64,000 bases of DNA from Burkholderia cepacia GG4. Its GTDB lineage: Bacteria; Pseudomonadota; Gammaproteobacteria; Burkholderiales; Burkholderiaceae. Below the pieces are notes generated by a model, which worked only from the letters and a program-made list of their open reading frames with translations, searched no databases and had not been told where the DNA came from. Within the stretch, counting starts at the first letter, position 1, and each line of letters starts with the position of its first letter. A program made the position numbers and the translations under genes. Of the stretch, positions 26,262 through 35,873 are shown in pieces. Location of the stretch: positions 372,001 through 436,000 of the forward strand of contig NC_018513.1 in the NCBI RefSeq assembly GCF_000292915.1. Reading direction: 5' to 3'.

Positions 26262-27335
26262 TCAGGCGAGGCAGGCGTCGAGGCCGTCGGTGATCAGGTC
26301 CTGCGGGAGGTCGACACCGATGAACACCATCTTGTTGGTCTTCTTCTCGACCGGCAGCCACTTCGCGGCAAGGTCGCTGCCCATCATCTGGTGCACGCCC
26401 TGGAACACGACCTTGCGATCGACGCCCTTCATGTACAGCACGCCCTTGTAGCGCAGCATCCGTTCGCCGTAGATCTGCAGGATGCCGCCGAGGAAGTCTT
26501 CCAGCTTGTTCGGGTCGAACGGGCGGTCGTTGCGGTACACGAACGACTTGATCTTGTCGTCGTGGTGCGCGTGGTGGTGATGGCCGTGGTCGTGATCGTG
26601 CGCGCATTGACCGTGATCGTGGTCGCAATGCGCGTGATCGTGGTCATGGTCGTGATCGTGGTGCTGGTGCGCGTGATCGTCCTCGGCGAGGAAGTCCGGG
26701 TCGATCTCGAGCTTCGCGTTCAGGTTGAAGCCGCGCAGGTCGAAGATTTCCTTGATGTCGGCTTCGCCGAAGTTCACGACCTTGATCGTCGCCTTCGGGT
26801 TCATGTGCATCAGGCGGTGCTTGAGCGCCGCGACGGCCTGGTCGTCGACGAGGTCCGACTTCGTGATGAACAGGCGATCGGCGAAGCCGACCTGGCGCTG
26901 CACCACTTCGTGTTCGTCGAGCTGCGCGTTCGCATGCTTTGCGTCGACCAGCGTGATGACGGCGTCGAGCAGGAAATCGTCGGCGATCTCGCTGTCGATG
27001 AAGAAGGTCTGCGCGACGGGGCCCGGGTTCGCGAGGCCGGTCGTCTCGATCACGATGCGGTCGAAGTCGAGCTTGCCTTCGCGCTTCTTCGCGGCCAGAT
27101 CGCCGAGCGCGCGGGCGAGGTCGCCGCGGATCGTGCAGCAGATGCAGCCGTTGCTCATCTGGATGATCTGCTCGTTCGAATCCTGCACGAGGATCTCGTT
27201 GTCGATGTTCTCTTCGCCGAATTCGTTCTCGATCACGGCGATCTTCATGCCGTGCTGTTCGTTCAGGATGCGCTTGAGCAGCGTCGTCTTGCCGCTGCCG
27301 AGAAAGCCGGTAAGGATGGTGACGGGAGTGGCCAT
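26262..27335 (-). CDS. COG0523/CobW-family metal GTPase with histidine-rich loop
   Basis: A 357-residue G3E GTPase of the CobW/ZNG1 group, thought to act as metal-insertion chaperones. P-loop GFLGSGKTTLL, the metal motif GCICCTIRG and the GTPase motif ITKSDLVD are in order. Between the GTPase and C-terminal domains lies a run of about 40 residues made mostly of His and Asp with two Cys, a likely zinc or cobalt/nickel reservoir. Start at 27335 (MATPVTILTG) is the normal family start. No Zur box was recognised upstream. Which metal it serves is unknown. Confidence 0.9.
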   Translation of the reverse strand: MATPVTILTGFLGSGKTTLLKRILNEQHGMKIAVIENEFGEENIDNEILVQDSNEQIIQMSNGCICCTIRGDLARALGDLAAKKREGKLDFDRIVIETTGLANPGPVAQTFFIDSEIADDFLLDAVITLVDAKHANAQLDEHEVVQRQVGFADRLFITKSDLVDDQAVAALKHRLMHMNPKATIKVVNFGEADIKEIFDLRGFNLNAKLEIDPDFLAEDDHAHQHHDHDHDHDHAHCDHDHGQCAHDHDHGHHHHAHHDDKIKSFVYRNDRPFDPNKLEDFLGGILQIYGERMLRYKGVLYMKGVDRKVVFQGVHQMMGSDLAAKWLPVEKKTNKMVFIGVDLPQDLITDGLDACLA

Positions 27336-27480
27336 GTCGGTCGCCTGTGGTTCGTGAATCGGGGTCAAAACCAGGGTGGGTGCGTCGCGCCTTCGACTCG
27401 CGAGCCGGGGCGCACAACCATCCATTGAAACATACCTGTCAAGCCCTCGCCCGTCGTCCGGACGACAGGCTCGAGCGCGG

Positions 27481-27508
27481 GTCCGCCAGCGCGGAAGGGC
27501 CGGCGGAC
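27481..27508 (-). terminator. Possible terminator hairpin after rlmI
   Basis: A 7-bp stem GTCCGCC/GGCGGAC about 27 bases past the rlmI stop, without a clear T run. Confidence 0.35.
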
Positions 27509-27534
27509 GCGGGTGTGCGTCTAGATCGGGGCAA

Positions 27535-28749
27535 TCAGACGATTTGCAACAGCAGGCCCTTCAGATATTCGCCTTCCGGGAACGCAGCGAGCAGCGGGTG
27601 ATCGACGCCCGCGCCGAGCCGCTTCAGGATGCGTGCGTCGACCTTTGCGTCGGCGGCCGCGCCCGCGACGATCTTCTGGAACAGGTCCATGTCGATCGCG
27701 CCCGAGCACGAGTACGTAAACAGCAGGCCGCCCGGACGCAGCAGCTTGAAGCCGCTGAGGTTGATGTCCTTGTACGCGCGGGCCGCGCGGTCGACGCTGT
27801 CGCGGGTCGGCGCGAACTTCGGCGGATCGAGCACGATCAGGTCGAAGCGCTCGCCTTCGTCGACGAGGCGACGCAGCGTCTTGAACGCGTCCGCGTCGAG
27901 CCAGGTCGCGCGTTCGGTGTCGAAGCCGTTGGCCACGACGTTCTGTTGCGCGAGCGCGAGCGCGTCGCCCGACGAGTCGATCGACACGACGCGTTTCGCG
28001 CCGCCCTTGAGCGCCGCGAGCGAGAAGCCGCCCGTGTAGCAGAAGCAGTTGAGCACGTCGCGGCCGTCCGCGTATTGCGCGACGAGCGCGCGGTTGTCGC
28101 GCTGGTCGACGTAGAAGCCCGTCTTGTGGCCGTTCGGCACGTCGACGTGATAACGCACGCCGTTTTCGTTCGCGATCAGCGTCGCGGGCGGTGCGTCGCC
28201 GGCGAGCACGCCGGTCGTCTGCTCGAGGCCTTCCTTGTCGCGGATCGATACGTCCGAGCGTTCGTACACGTTCGGGCAGCCGGTCGCGCTGCTGAGTGCC
28301 GCGACGATCGCGTCCTTCCACGCTTCGACGCCGGCGGCCATGAACTGGCACACGAGCTGGCCGCGCGGCGCGGCGCCGGGCTCGGCGGTGTCCGCGATGT
28401 AGTAGTCGACGATCAGCCCCGGCAAGCCGTCGGCCTCGCCGAACACGAGCCGTACCGCGCCGGTGCCCGACACCATCGTCGTGCGGTGCGCGACCGCGCG
28501 CTGCACGCGGCGCTTGAAGAACGCGTGATCGATCGGTTCGTTCTCGTCGAAGCTCCATGCGCGCACGCGGATCTGCGATTGCGGGCTGTACGCCCCGCGC
28601 GCGAGGAAGCGGCCGTCGTGTGCACGCACGATCACGGTCGCGCCGGGCGCGGGCTTGCCGTCGACGCGGTCGATCGCATTGGCGTAGACCCACGGATGCC
28701 GGCGCAGCAGCGATTTTTCCTTGGACGGTTTGAGTGTGACGGTTTGCAT
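27535..28749 (-). CDS. rlmI: Class I SAM-dependent rRNA methyltransferase (RlmI-like)
   Basis: A 404-residue RNA methyltransferase resembling RlmI, which makes m5C1962 in 23S rRNA. It has an N-terminal PUA domain (LRRHPWVYANAIDRV), a middle EEHEE-type domain, and a C-terminal Rossmann domain with LNCFCYTGGFSLAAL, VLDPPKFAPT and the catalytic YSCSGAI. Start at 28749 fits the family. It lies downstream of xerC on the same strand, 76 bases apart. Confidence 0.9.
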   Translation of the reverse strand: MQTVTLKPSKEKSLLRRHPWVYANAIDRVDGKPAPGATVIVRAHDGRFLARGAYSPQSQIRVRAWSFDENEPIDHAFFKRRVQRAVAHRTTMVSGTGAVRLVFGEADGLPGLIVDYYIADTAEPGAAPRGQLVCQFMAAGVEAWKDAIVAALSSATGCPNVYERSDVSIRDKEGLEQTTGVLAGDAPPATLIANENGVRYHVDVPNGHKTGFYVDQRDNRALVAQYADGRDVLNCFCYTGGFSLAALKGGAKRVVSIDSSGDALALAQQNVVANGFDTERATWLDADAFKTLRRLVDEGERFDLIVLDPPKFAPTRDSVDRAARAYKDINLSGFKLLRPGGLLFTYSCSGAIDMDLFQKIVAGAAADAKVDARILKRLGAGVDHPLLAAFPEGEYLKGLLLQIV

Positions 28750-28825
28750 GATCGGATCGAAATGGGCCGCGCCCGGCGCCGGCCGTGGCCGGTTGCCGCG
28801 CGCGGCGGGTAACACGGGATGCGCG

Positions 28826-29746
28826 TCAGTCGCGCTTCTTCGCGCGCGGATGCGCGCTGTCGTAAATCTTCGCGAGATGCTGGAAGTCGAGCGACGTATA
28901 GACCTGCGTCGCGGCGACGCTCGCGTGGCCCAGCAGTTCCTGTACCGCGCGCAGGTCGCCGCTCGACTGCAGCACGTGCGTCGCGAACGAGTGGCGCAGC
29001 ACGTGCGGGTGGACGTTGGCGGGGATGCCCGCGGCGAGCGCCGCACGCTTCACGCGGTCGCGCACGACGCCTGGCGCCATGCGATTGCCGCGCACCGATA
29101 CGAACAGCGGGTGCGGATCGTGCTTCACGAATTCGCCGCGCACCGCGAGCCACGCGTTCAGCGCGTCGATCGCCTTGCGGCCGACCGGCACCTTGCGTTC
29201 CTTGTTGCCCTTGCCGAGCACCGTGACTTCGGCTTCGGCGAGATCGAGCCAGCCGGCCGAGCGGTAGCCGTCGCCTTGCGTGTACATGACGTCGAGCCCG
29301 ACCAGTTCCGCGAGGCGCAGCCCGGACGAATAGAACAGCTCGAGGATCGCGTGATCGCGGATGCCTTCGGTCGTGTCGGGCAGCGGCGTATCCATCAGTG
29401 CGACCGCGTCGTCGACCGACAGCGCTTTGGGCAGTGGTTTCTCGCGTTTCGGCGCACGAACCCCGGCGACGGGATTCGCGGGCATCTCGATGCGCTGCGC
29501 GAGCCAGCGGTAGAACGCGCGCCAGGCGGACAGCCGGTGCGAGATCGAGCGTGCGGACAGCCCGCCCGCATGCGCGCGCACGACCGCGCCGCGCATGTCG
29601 GCGGCCGTCAGCGCGGCGAGCGGCCGGCCGGCCGCGAGCTTCTTCAGTTCGTCGAGTTCGTGCGTGTACGCGCGCAGCGTGTGTTCCGACAGCAGCCTGA
29701 CGTGCTTCAGGTTCGACAGGTAGGCGGCGATCGGATCGTCGGTCAT
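28826..29746 (-). CDS. xerC: Tyrosine recombinase XerC
   Basis: XerC, 306 residues, resolves chromosome dimers at dif together with XerD. It has an N-terminal SAM-like core-binding domain, then catalytic SSGLRLAEL, HVLRHSFATH, GHASVAATQVYTS (nucleophile Tyr). It is the third gene of the dapF-DUF484-xerC operon known from many proteobacteria, 13 bases after DUF484. A short insertion (MYTQGDGYRSAGW) after the first arginine is slightly unusual. Confidence 0.95.
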   Translation of the reverse strand: MTDDPIAAYLSNLKHVRLLSEHTLRAYTHELDELKKLAAGRPLAALTAADMRGAVVRAHAGGLSARSISHRLSAWRAFYRWLAQRIEMPANPVAGVRAPKREKPLPKALSVDDAVALMDTPLPDTTEGIRDHAILELFYSSGLRLAELVGLDVMYTQGDGYRSAGWLDLAEAEVTVLGKGNKERKVPVGRKAIDALNAWLAVRGEFVKHDPHPLFVSVRGNRMAPGVVRDRVKRAALAAGIPANVHPHVLRHSFATHVLQSSGDLRAVQELLGHASVAATQVYTSLDFQHLAKIYDSAHPRAKKRD

Positions 29747-29759
29747 CGCGGGCGCGACA

Positions 29760-30485
29760 TCAGTGCGGCAGCAGGCGCGTGAGCGCGGCGCTCGCGAGCG
29801 TCGCGATCTGCGCGAGGAAATCGGTGGCCATGCCGTCGTGGAAGCGGCGCGGATCGGGCGAGCCGAGCACGAGCAGGCCGAACGCGGGCGCATCGGTGCC
29901 GGCGAGCGGCGCGCGCAGCGCGAGCAGCGCGACCGACGTGGCCGAGCCGTCGCCGGCCGGCGTGGCTTCGGCGCCTTCCGCAGCATTCGCGGCCGGTGCG
30001 GCGAGCGCGGGCGCGAGCCATTGGGCCGCTTCGAAACCGGTATTCGCGCCGCAGTACGGCGTCGACAGCCCGTTCGTGAAGAGCCGCACTTCCTCGCCGA
30101 CCTGGCGCGCGAATTCGGCCTGCGCGTAGGTGTCGGCGACATCCCACACGCGCAGTGCCGTTTGCGGCACGTCGAACACGTCGGCGATGCCGTCGGCGAT
30201 CGTGCGCGGCAGCGCGTACGGGTCGCGTTCCGCGATCACGCGTGCGGTCCAGCGGCTGAACTTCGCGGACAGGCTGTCGTTCTCGTGCCCGTAGCGCACG
30301 AGCTCGGCGAGCCGGCGCTCGAGATGCTTGTTCTTGTCGCGCAGCATCTCCATCTGCCGCTCCTGCAGCGAGATCGCGGCCTTGCCGTGCGGGTTCGCGA
30401 GACGGATCGTCGCGAGCAGCTCCGCGTGTTGCGCGAAGAATTCGGGATTGGCGAGCAGGTAGTCGGCGACTTCGCGATCGTTCAT
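29760..30485 (-). CDS. DUF484 family protein
   Basis: A 241-residue GAF-like protein of the DUF484 family, function unknown, found between dapF and xerC in many proteobacteria. The N-terminal helix (VADYLLANPEFFAQHAELL) and the coiled segment MLRDKNKHLERRLAEL are typical. An Ala-rich insert (APALAAPAANAAEGAEA) breaks the GAF domain. It starts 36 bases after dapF. Confidence 0.93.
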   Translation of the reverse strand: MNDREVADYLLANPEFFAQHAELLATIRLANPHGKAAISLQERQMEMLRDKNKHLERRLAELVRYGHENDSLSAKFSRWTARVIAERDPYALPRTIADGIADVFDVPQTALRVWDVADTYAQAEFARQVGEEVRLFTNGLSTPYCGANTGFEAAQWLAPALAAPAANAAEGAEATPAGDGSATSVALLALRAPLAGTDAPAFGLLVLGSPDPRRFHDGMATDFLAQIATLASAALTRLLPH

Positions 30486-30521
30486 GTGGCTGGAGCGTTC
30501 AGTTATCAGGACGTTGAAGGG

Positions 30522-31391
30522 TCAGACGTTCAGGTCGATCTCGCCTTCGAAGACGGTCGCAGCGGGACCGGCCATCATCAGCGCGGCCGCTTCGTCGCGC
30601 GCGCCGTCCCAGCCGATCGTCAGCGTCCCGCCGTGCGTGTGCACGGTCACGGGCGTATCGAGCAGGCCGCGCCGAATGCCGGCCGCCACCGCCGCGCACG
30701 CGCCGGTGCCGCACGCGAGCGTCTCGCCCGCGCCGCGCTCGTACACGCGCAGCTTCACCTCGTTGCGCGACACGATCTGCATGAAGCCGGCGTTCACGCG
30801 CTGCGGGAAGCGTGCGTGGCGCTCGATCAGCGGGCCTTCTTCGAGCACCGGATACGCTTCGGCGTCGTCGACGATCTGCACCGCGTGCGGGTTGCCCATC
30901 GACACCGTCGAGATCCAGCGCGTGTGGCCGCCGACGTCGAGCGGCCACAGCGTGTCGTTGCCTTCCGTCTGGCCGTCGAGCCCCGCCGCGTCGAACGGCA
31001 CCTGCGCCGGCGCGAACACGGGCGCGCCCATGTCGACGACGACTTCACCGTTGTCCTGCATCGTCAGCGTGATCAGGCCCTTCATCACCTGCACGCGCAC
31101 GCTGCGCTTGCCGGTCAGGCCGCGGTCGCTGACGAACTTCACGAAGCAGCGCGCGCCGTTGCCGCAGTGTTCGACTTCGCCGCCGTCGCAATTGAAGATC
31201 CGGTACTTGAAATCCGCACCGTCGACGGTCGGTTTCTCGACCAGCAGCAACTGGTCGGCGCCGATGCCGAAGTGTCGGTTGGCGAGCGCGCGTACCTGCG
31301 CTTCGGTGAGCGGCGGCAACGCGCGCGAATAGCCGTCGAGCACGACGAAGTCGTTGCCCGCGCCGTGCATCTTGGTGAACGAGAGTTTCAC
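30522..31391 (-). CDS. dapF: Diaminopimelate epimerase
   Basis: DapF, 289 residues, interconverts LL- and meso-diaminopimelate for lysine and peptidoglycan. Both catalytic cysteines are present: CGNGARC and [10 protein letters not shown]. The start is a GTG at 31391, giving the standard [16 protein letters not shown] onset. First gene of the operon with DUF484 and xerC. Confidence 0.96.
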   Translation of the reverse strand: MKLSFTKMHGAGNDFVVLDGYSRALPPLTEAQVRALANRHFGIGADQLLLVEKPTVDGADFKYRIFNCDGGEVEHCGNGARCFVKFVSDRGLTGKRSVRVQVMKGLITLTMQDNGEVVVDMGAPVFAPAQVPFDAAGLDGQTEGNDTLWPLDVGGHTRWISTVSMGNPHAVQIVDDAEAYPVLEEGPLIERHARFPQRVNAGFMQIVSRNEVKLRVYERGAGETLACGTGACAAVAAGIRRGLLDTPVTVHTHGGTLTIGWDGARDEAAALMMAGPAATVFEGEIDLNV

Positions 31392-31628
31392 TGGGTCGGG
31401 AATTCCATGACGAACAAGGCGGTCGGCGCGACGGACGCGGTGTGCCGCCATCGCGGGCGGCCTTGTTCGTCGTGCTGATCTCAACCGCAAATGATACATG
31501 CAGCCGACAGGGGCGTCCTGCGCGGGCGGGGCGCCGGGCGTCGTTTAACGGCGGAGCGGGACGGTGTCGGCCGATCGGCTGACTGGTTGCGCGGGCAGAG
31601 AGGAGTGGGCAGATTGAGGTGGTGCGGT

Positions 31629-31862
31629 GTGGCGAGCGTTGTCGCGACAGGTGAATCCGGCGTCACGCGGGCGGCGCTGTCGCGCATCCTGCACGGCCAT
31701 GCCGGCATCTCGCCTGAAATGGCATTGCGTCTCGAAGCGTGGCTGGGCGAGGAAAGCGGCGGGAAGGCGGATCGATGGCTCGCGCCGCAGTCGGCCTACG
31801 ATCTCTGGCAGGCGCGTGCGAAAGGCGCGCCGAAGGTGGCGAGGGTGCAGGCGCGTGTGTAA
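31629..31862 (+). pseudogene. HigA-type antitoxin remnant
   Basis: The frame encodes the C-terminal two thirds of a HigA antitoxin: GVTRAALSRILHGHAGISPE, MALRLEAWLGEESGG, and WLAPQSAYDLWQAR. The first helices of the helix-turn-helix are missing or garbled, and no higB toxin gene lies upstream. I take it as a decayed toxin-antitoxin locus. It lies in the gap between dapF and the acyltransferase. Confidence 0.65.
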
Positions 31863-31883
31863 CGGCGCGCCCGCGGGTTCGAC

Positions 31884-32768
31884 TCAATAGAGGCTCGGCT
31901 CGCCGGGCGGGCGCGTCTTGAAGCGCTTGTGGACCCAATAATACTGCTCGGGTATCAGCGGAATCTGTTCCTCGAGGAATTCGTTCATCCGCCGCGCGTC
32001 GAGATCGTCGTCGCCGGTCGGGTAGTTGGCCCACGGCTTGAACACCTTCAGCCGGTAGCCCTTGTAGTTCGGCAGCACCTCGCCGATAAAGGGCAGAACC
32101 TGCGCGTGGCCGGTCTTTGCGAACCGGCCGACGGCCGTCAGCGTGCATGCGGGCACGCCGAAGAAGGGTACGAACGTCGAGTTGCGCAGCCCGTAGTCCA
32201 TGTCGGCGCCGAGCATCACGGGCTTGCGGTCGCGCAGCCAGCGCAGCACGGTTCGCGCGCTGTCGGCCCGGCTCGCGAGTTCCGCGCCGAAGCGGCTGCG
32301 GCCGGCTTTGGCCGCGGCTTCGATTTCCGGGCTCTTCATCGGCGTGTAGAGCGAGCCGCACGGACGGTCGAGTGCGAGGTTGATCGCCATGGAGCCTGCC
32401 TCGATGCCGACGAAATGGAAGCCGAGCAAGAGCGTCGGCGGCATGTCCGGATCGCTGAGGTCGACCTCGCTTTCAACCGTAAACAGCTTGCGGTAGGCCT
32501 GTTCCGACGCGAACCACTGGTAGCTGCGCTCGACGTAGCTGCGGATCGCGTGGCGGAAATGCAGGCCCGCCACTTCCTCGCGCCGTTCGTCGCTCCAGTC
32601 GGGGAAGCAAAGTTTCAGATTGATATGTACGATGCGCTTTCGCCGGCTGGGAATCTGGTACAGCAGCCAGCCGAGGCCGTCGCCGAGCCGTGCGGTCAGT
32701 CCGTACGGTAGCAGGGCGAGCAGCTTCAGCAAGCCAATGGCGAGGTGCGTGCCGAGGCGGCCTAGCAT
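31884..32768 (-). CDS. Lipid A biosynthesis lauroyl/myristoyl acyltransferase (LpxL/HtrB family)
   Basis: A 294-residue late acyltransferase of lipid A with one N-terminal membrane helix (AIGLLKLLALLPYGL). The catalytic HX4E motif is HFVGIEAG. It adds a secondary acyl chain to Kdo2-lipid IVA at the inner membrane. Start at 32768 follows GGAG. It is divergent from metK; the 265-base gap holds the metK promoter. Confidence 0.9.
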   Translation of the reverse strand: MLGRLGTHLAIGLLKLLALLPYGLTARLGDGLGWLLYQIPSRRKRIVHINLKLCFPDWSDERREEVAGLHFRHAIRSYVERSYQWFASEQAYRKLFTVESEVDLSDPDMPPTLLLGFHFVGIEAGSMAINLALDRPCGSLYTPMKSPEIEAAAKAGRSRFGAELASRADSARTVLRWLRDRKPVMLGADMDYGLRNSTFVPFFGVPACTLTAVGRFAKTGHAQVLPFIGEVLPNYKGYRLKVFKPWANYPTGDDDLDARRMNEFLEEQIPLIPEQYYWVHKRFKTRPPGEPSLY

Positions 32769-32872
32769 GCGGAATCTCCGTGGGGCCGGCTGGCCGGCAC
32801 GTTGCGAACAGGGGGGTAGGACAGCGGATGATGCGGCACGGGCGGCGCTCTGTGACAATTCACGAAAGCCGC

Positions 32873-33033
32873 TATAATACGGGCTTCGCCGAGTTAACTG
32901 ACAACTTGCGGGGCGAAGCCGGCTGGCGCGAAGCGCGCTGCCCGGTCCTGGTAATCCGCTAAAGCGTCGCCGCTTCAGGCCTAACGAAGCTGGCTACGTG
33001 AAACCCACCGTAACCACACAGGAGCCTGAAAAA
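32873..33033 (+). promoter_or_regulatory. metK promoter and structured leader
   Basis: A perfect -10 TATAAT lies at 32873-32878 (GTGACA at 32852 as a closely spaced -35). Transcription from about 32885 would give a leader of about 150 bases. It starts with a 9-bp perfect stem (GGCTTCGCC 32882-32890 with GGCGAAGCC 32912-32920) followed by smaller GC hairpins. It does not match any SAM or SAH riboswitch consensus I can recall. Confidence 0.5.
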
Positions 33034-34221
33034 GTGGCAAACGATTATCTCTTCACGTCCGAATCCGTCTCCGAAGGCCATCCGGACAAGGTCGCGGACC
33101 AAATCTCGGACGCGATTCTCGACGCCATCCTCGAGCAGGACAAATATTCCCGCGTCGCAGCCGAAACGCTGTGCAACACGGGTCTCGTCGTTCTGGCCGG
33201 TGAAATCACCACGACGGCCAACATCGATTACATCCAGATCGCGCGCGACACCATCAAGCGCATCGGCTACGACAACACCGAGTACGGTATCGACTACAAG
33301 GGTTGCGCGGTGCTCGTCGCGTACGACAAGCAGTCGCCGGACATCGCGCAGGGTGTCGATCGCGCACATGACGACAACCTCGATCAAGGCGCGGGCGACC
33401 AGGGCCTGATGTTCGGTTACGCGTGCGACGAAACGCCCGAACTGATGCCGCTGCCGATCCACCTGTCGCACCGCCTCGTCGAGCGCCAGGCCAGCCTGCG
33501 CCGTGACGGCCGCCTGCCGTGGCTGCGCCCGGACGCGAAGTCGCAGGTGACGATCCGCTACGTCGATGGCCGCCCCGATTCGATCGACACCGTCGTGCTG
33601 TCCACGCAGCACGCACCGGACATCGAACTGCCGGCACTGCGCGAAGCCGTGATCGAGGAAATCATCAAGCCGACGCTGCCGGCCGACCTGATCAAGGGCG
33701 ACATCAAGTTCCTCGTGAACCCGACCGGCCGGTTCGTGATCGGCGGCCCGCAGGGCGACTGCGGCCTGACCGGCCGCAAGATCATCGTCGACACCTACGG
33801 CGGTGCCGCACCGCACGGCGGCGGCGCGTTCTCGGGCAAGGATCCGTCGAAGGTCGACCGTTCGGCAGCCTATGCCGGCCGCTACGTCGCGAAGAACATC
33901 GTCGCCGCGGGCCTCGCATCGCGCGCGCTGATCCAGGTGTCGTACGCGATCGGCGTCGCCGAGCCGACCTCGGTGATGGTCAACACGTTCGGCACGGGCC
34001 GCGTGTCGGATGCGCTGATCACGAAGCTCGTGCGCGAGCATTTCGACCTGCGTCCGAAGGGCATCATCAAGATGCTCGACCTGCTGCGCCCGATCTACGA
34101 GAAGACGGCAGCTTACGGCCACTTCGGCCGCGAAGAGCCGGAATTCTCGTGGGAAGCAACCGACAAGGCACTCGCACTGGCCGAAGCGGCCGGCGTGGAG
34201 CCGACGGCACGCGTCGCGTAA
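33034..34221 (+). CDS. metK: S-adenosylmethionine synthetase
   Basis: MetK, 395 residues, makes SAM from methionine and ATP. Diagnostic [27 protein letters not shown] and [16 protein letters not shown] are all present. The start is GTG at 33034 (protein MANDYLF) with AGGAGCC upstream, rather than the in-frame ATG at 32998. It ends at a textbook terminator. Confidence 0.97.
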   Translation: MANDYLFTSESVSEGHPDKVADQISDAILDAILEQDKYSRVAAETLCNTGLVVLAGEITTTANIDYIQIARDTIKRIGYDNTEYGIDYKGCAVLVAYDKQSPDIAQGVDRAHDDNLDQGAGDQGLMFGYACDETPELMPLPIHLSHRLVERQASLRRDGRLPWLRPDAKSQVTIRYVDGRPDSIDTVVLSTQHAPDIELPALREAVIEEIIKPTLPADLIKGDIKFLVNPTGRFVIGGPQGDCGLTGRKIIVDTYGGAAPHGGGAFSGKDPSKVDRSAAYAGRYVAKNIVAAGLASRALIQVSYAIGVAEPTSVMVNTFGTGRVSDALITKLVREHFDLRPKGIIKMLDLLRPIYEKTAAYGHFGREEPEFSWEATDKALALAEAAGVEPTARVA

Positions 34222-34240
34222 GCGCCGTTCGCCCGAAACG

Positions 34241-34268
34241 AAAAACCCCGGCATGCCGGGGTTTTTTT
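34241..34268 (+). terminator. Terminator of metK
   Basis: Palindrome CCCCGGCATGCCGGGG (34246-34261) flanked by A5 and T7. Confidence 0.95.
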
Positions 34269-34330
34269 ATGCGAGTCGAGCGCCGTCGAGATGACGGCGA
34301 TCGTGGCGGGCCTTGCCCGCCGGCGCGGCT

Positions 34331-34672
34331 TCAGCGTGCGCCGAACCCGAACCAGCCGTTGCTCGCCGCCAGGCGGCGCGGGCGGTTCACGCGGCGCTGC
34401 GGGCCCAGCGCGCGGCGCAGCGCGAGCGCGCGCAGCGACGACGGCTTCTGCAGCAGCGAGCGCAGGCCGGCGCGGCGTGCGAACGCCTGCGCGCTCATCA
34501 TCGAGAAGAACGCGTGGAACCACGCGCGGATGCCGTCCAGCCGGCTGTGCGCGTGCGTGTGCTCGGCGAGCGCCTGCGTGCGGGCGCGGTGATGGCGCAG
34601 CGGGCGGGCAGGAGCGGACGGCACGACGCGCTTCGCAGCGCGGCTGAGACGGGAAGTCAGACGGAATGGCAT
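34331..34672 (-). CDS. Small arginine-rich hypothetical protein
   Basis: A 113-residue, strongly basic frame starting MPFRLTSRLSRAAKRVV, with a hydrophobic patch IRAWFHAFFSMMSAQAF and ending NGWFGFGAR. I do not recognise a family. Its start is sensibly placed, and it is the only frame here that does not read like a shadow. It could be noncoding. Confidence 0.4.
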   Translation of the reverse strand: MPFRLTSRLSRAAKRVVPSAPARPLRHHRARTQALAEHTHAHSRLDGIRAWFHAFFSMMSAQAFARRAGLRSLLQKPSSLRALALRRALGPQRRVNRPRRLAASNGWFGFGAR

Positions 34673-35025
34673 GTGAACGATGCTTCGCTTGTATGGGTGG
34701 CGCCCTTGAAGAGCGCACTGGTATGAACGGCCTCGGATGGCGCAACGCATCTTACCGAAAGTCGTTGCGCGCCGCGCCCGCCAGAATTGACAGGCCGCGA
34801 CAGGCTACAGGGCTTTCGTGACGCGCAAAAGTCGCGATAAACCCTTGTGCCGCAAGCGTGTTTCCGCATACCGCCTGTCGTTGAGGCTCGCGCCGCGCCG
34901 CACAGTTCCCTTGAGCCAGATCAAATCGGCAATTGGCATGCCCCTGCGCACGACAATGGTGCTGTTCGCGGCATCCGGCGCCGATTTACAATCGTCACAT
35001 TCACACAATAAACGTCTGGCATCCC
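34673..35025. other. Gap upstream of the PhyH gene
   Basis: No gene seen. A possible plus-strand -10 TACAAT lies at 34987-34992 with a poor -35, suitable for the downstream gene. Confidence 0.4.
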
Positions 35026-35799
35026 ATGTCGTCTCCATTGCAGTCGGAATCGATCCGCGCGCAAGTCGCGGAATTGCGCGAACGCGGCTTCGTCGTCGCG
35101 CGCGGCCTCGTCGGCGAAGCGCAGTGCGCGGCGCTCAAGCAGATCGCGGAGCGCCAGTTGCAGGAAGCGGCGGAGCCGATCGAGTTCGAGGCGGACCTGC
35201 GCTACCCGGGCGCGCCCGAGTCGAAGCATGCGCCGGGCGGGCATACGGTGCGGCGATTGCTCGACGCATACACGCGTGATCCGGCGTTCGCCGAACGCGC
35301 GATCGCGCCGGAAATCGGCGTGTGGATGCGCGAGTACTTCGGCGAGCAGCCGGTGCTGTCGCGCACGCATCACAACTGCATGATGACGAAGCACCCTGCG
35401 TACGGCAGCCTCACGGGCTGGCATCGTGATTTCCGTTACTGGTCGTTCGAGCGCGCGGACATGGTGTCGGTGTGGCTCGCGCTCGGGCCGGAAACGAACG
35501 AAAACGGTGCGCTCTGGCTGGTGCCGGGTTCGCATACGGCCGAATTCGGGCCGGAGGCGTTTGACGACGCGAAGTTCTTCCGCAGCGACCTGCCGGAAAA
35601 CCGCAAGATGATCGACGCGGCAACCTGCCCGCCGCTCCAGGCGGGCGACGTCGTGTTCTTCCACTGCAACACGCTGCATTCGGCGGGGCAGAACCGTTCC
35701 GACCAGGTGAAGTTCTCGCTCGTGTACACGTATCACGGCCTGAGCAACCGGCCGGTGCCGGGCACGCGTTCGGCGACCAAGCCGGAAGTGCAGTTCTAG
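35026..35799 (+). CDS. Phytanoyl-CoA dioxygenase (PhyH) family protein
   Basis: A 257-residue Fe(II)/2-oxoglutarate-dependent oxygenase of the PhyH family. The HxD iron ligands are in TGWHRDFRYW, and the distal His and Arg are in FFHCNTLHSAGQNRS. The hydroxylated substrate cannot be predicted. Start at 35026 (MSSPLQSES) is chosen over 34933, whose extra residues are unlike the family. A terminator hairpin follows. Confidence 0.87.
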   Translation: MSSPLQSESIRAQVAELRERGFVVARGLVGEAQCAALKQIAERQLQEAAEPIEFEADLRYPGAPESKHAPGGHTVRRLLDAYTRDPAFAERAIAPEIGVWMREYFGEQPVLSRTHHNCMMTKHPAYGSLTGWHRDFRYWSFERADMVSVWLALGPETNENGALWLVPGSHTAEFGPEAFDDAKFFRSDLPENRKMIDAATCPPLQAGDVVFFHCNTLHSAGQNRSDQVKFSLVYTYHGLSNRPVPGTRSATKPEVQF

Positions 35800-35873
35800 C
35801 CGCGCTGCGGGCCGGCGACGACGCCGCGCCGATTGCCCGATGGGGCGCGGCGGCCGCGTGGGCGCATGAAAAG

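Noticed and set aside
26560..26690. Tandem-repeat-like DNA (repeats of GTGGTCGTGATC-type units)
   Set aside because: It encodes the His/Asp-rich loop of the GTPase; it is low-complexity coding sequence, not a CRISPR or independent repeat.
32880..33030. SAM-II or SAH riboswitch in the metK leader
   Set aside because: A GCTAAAG string and a GCGCGCTGC string are faintly similar, but the remaining consensus elements are absent.
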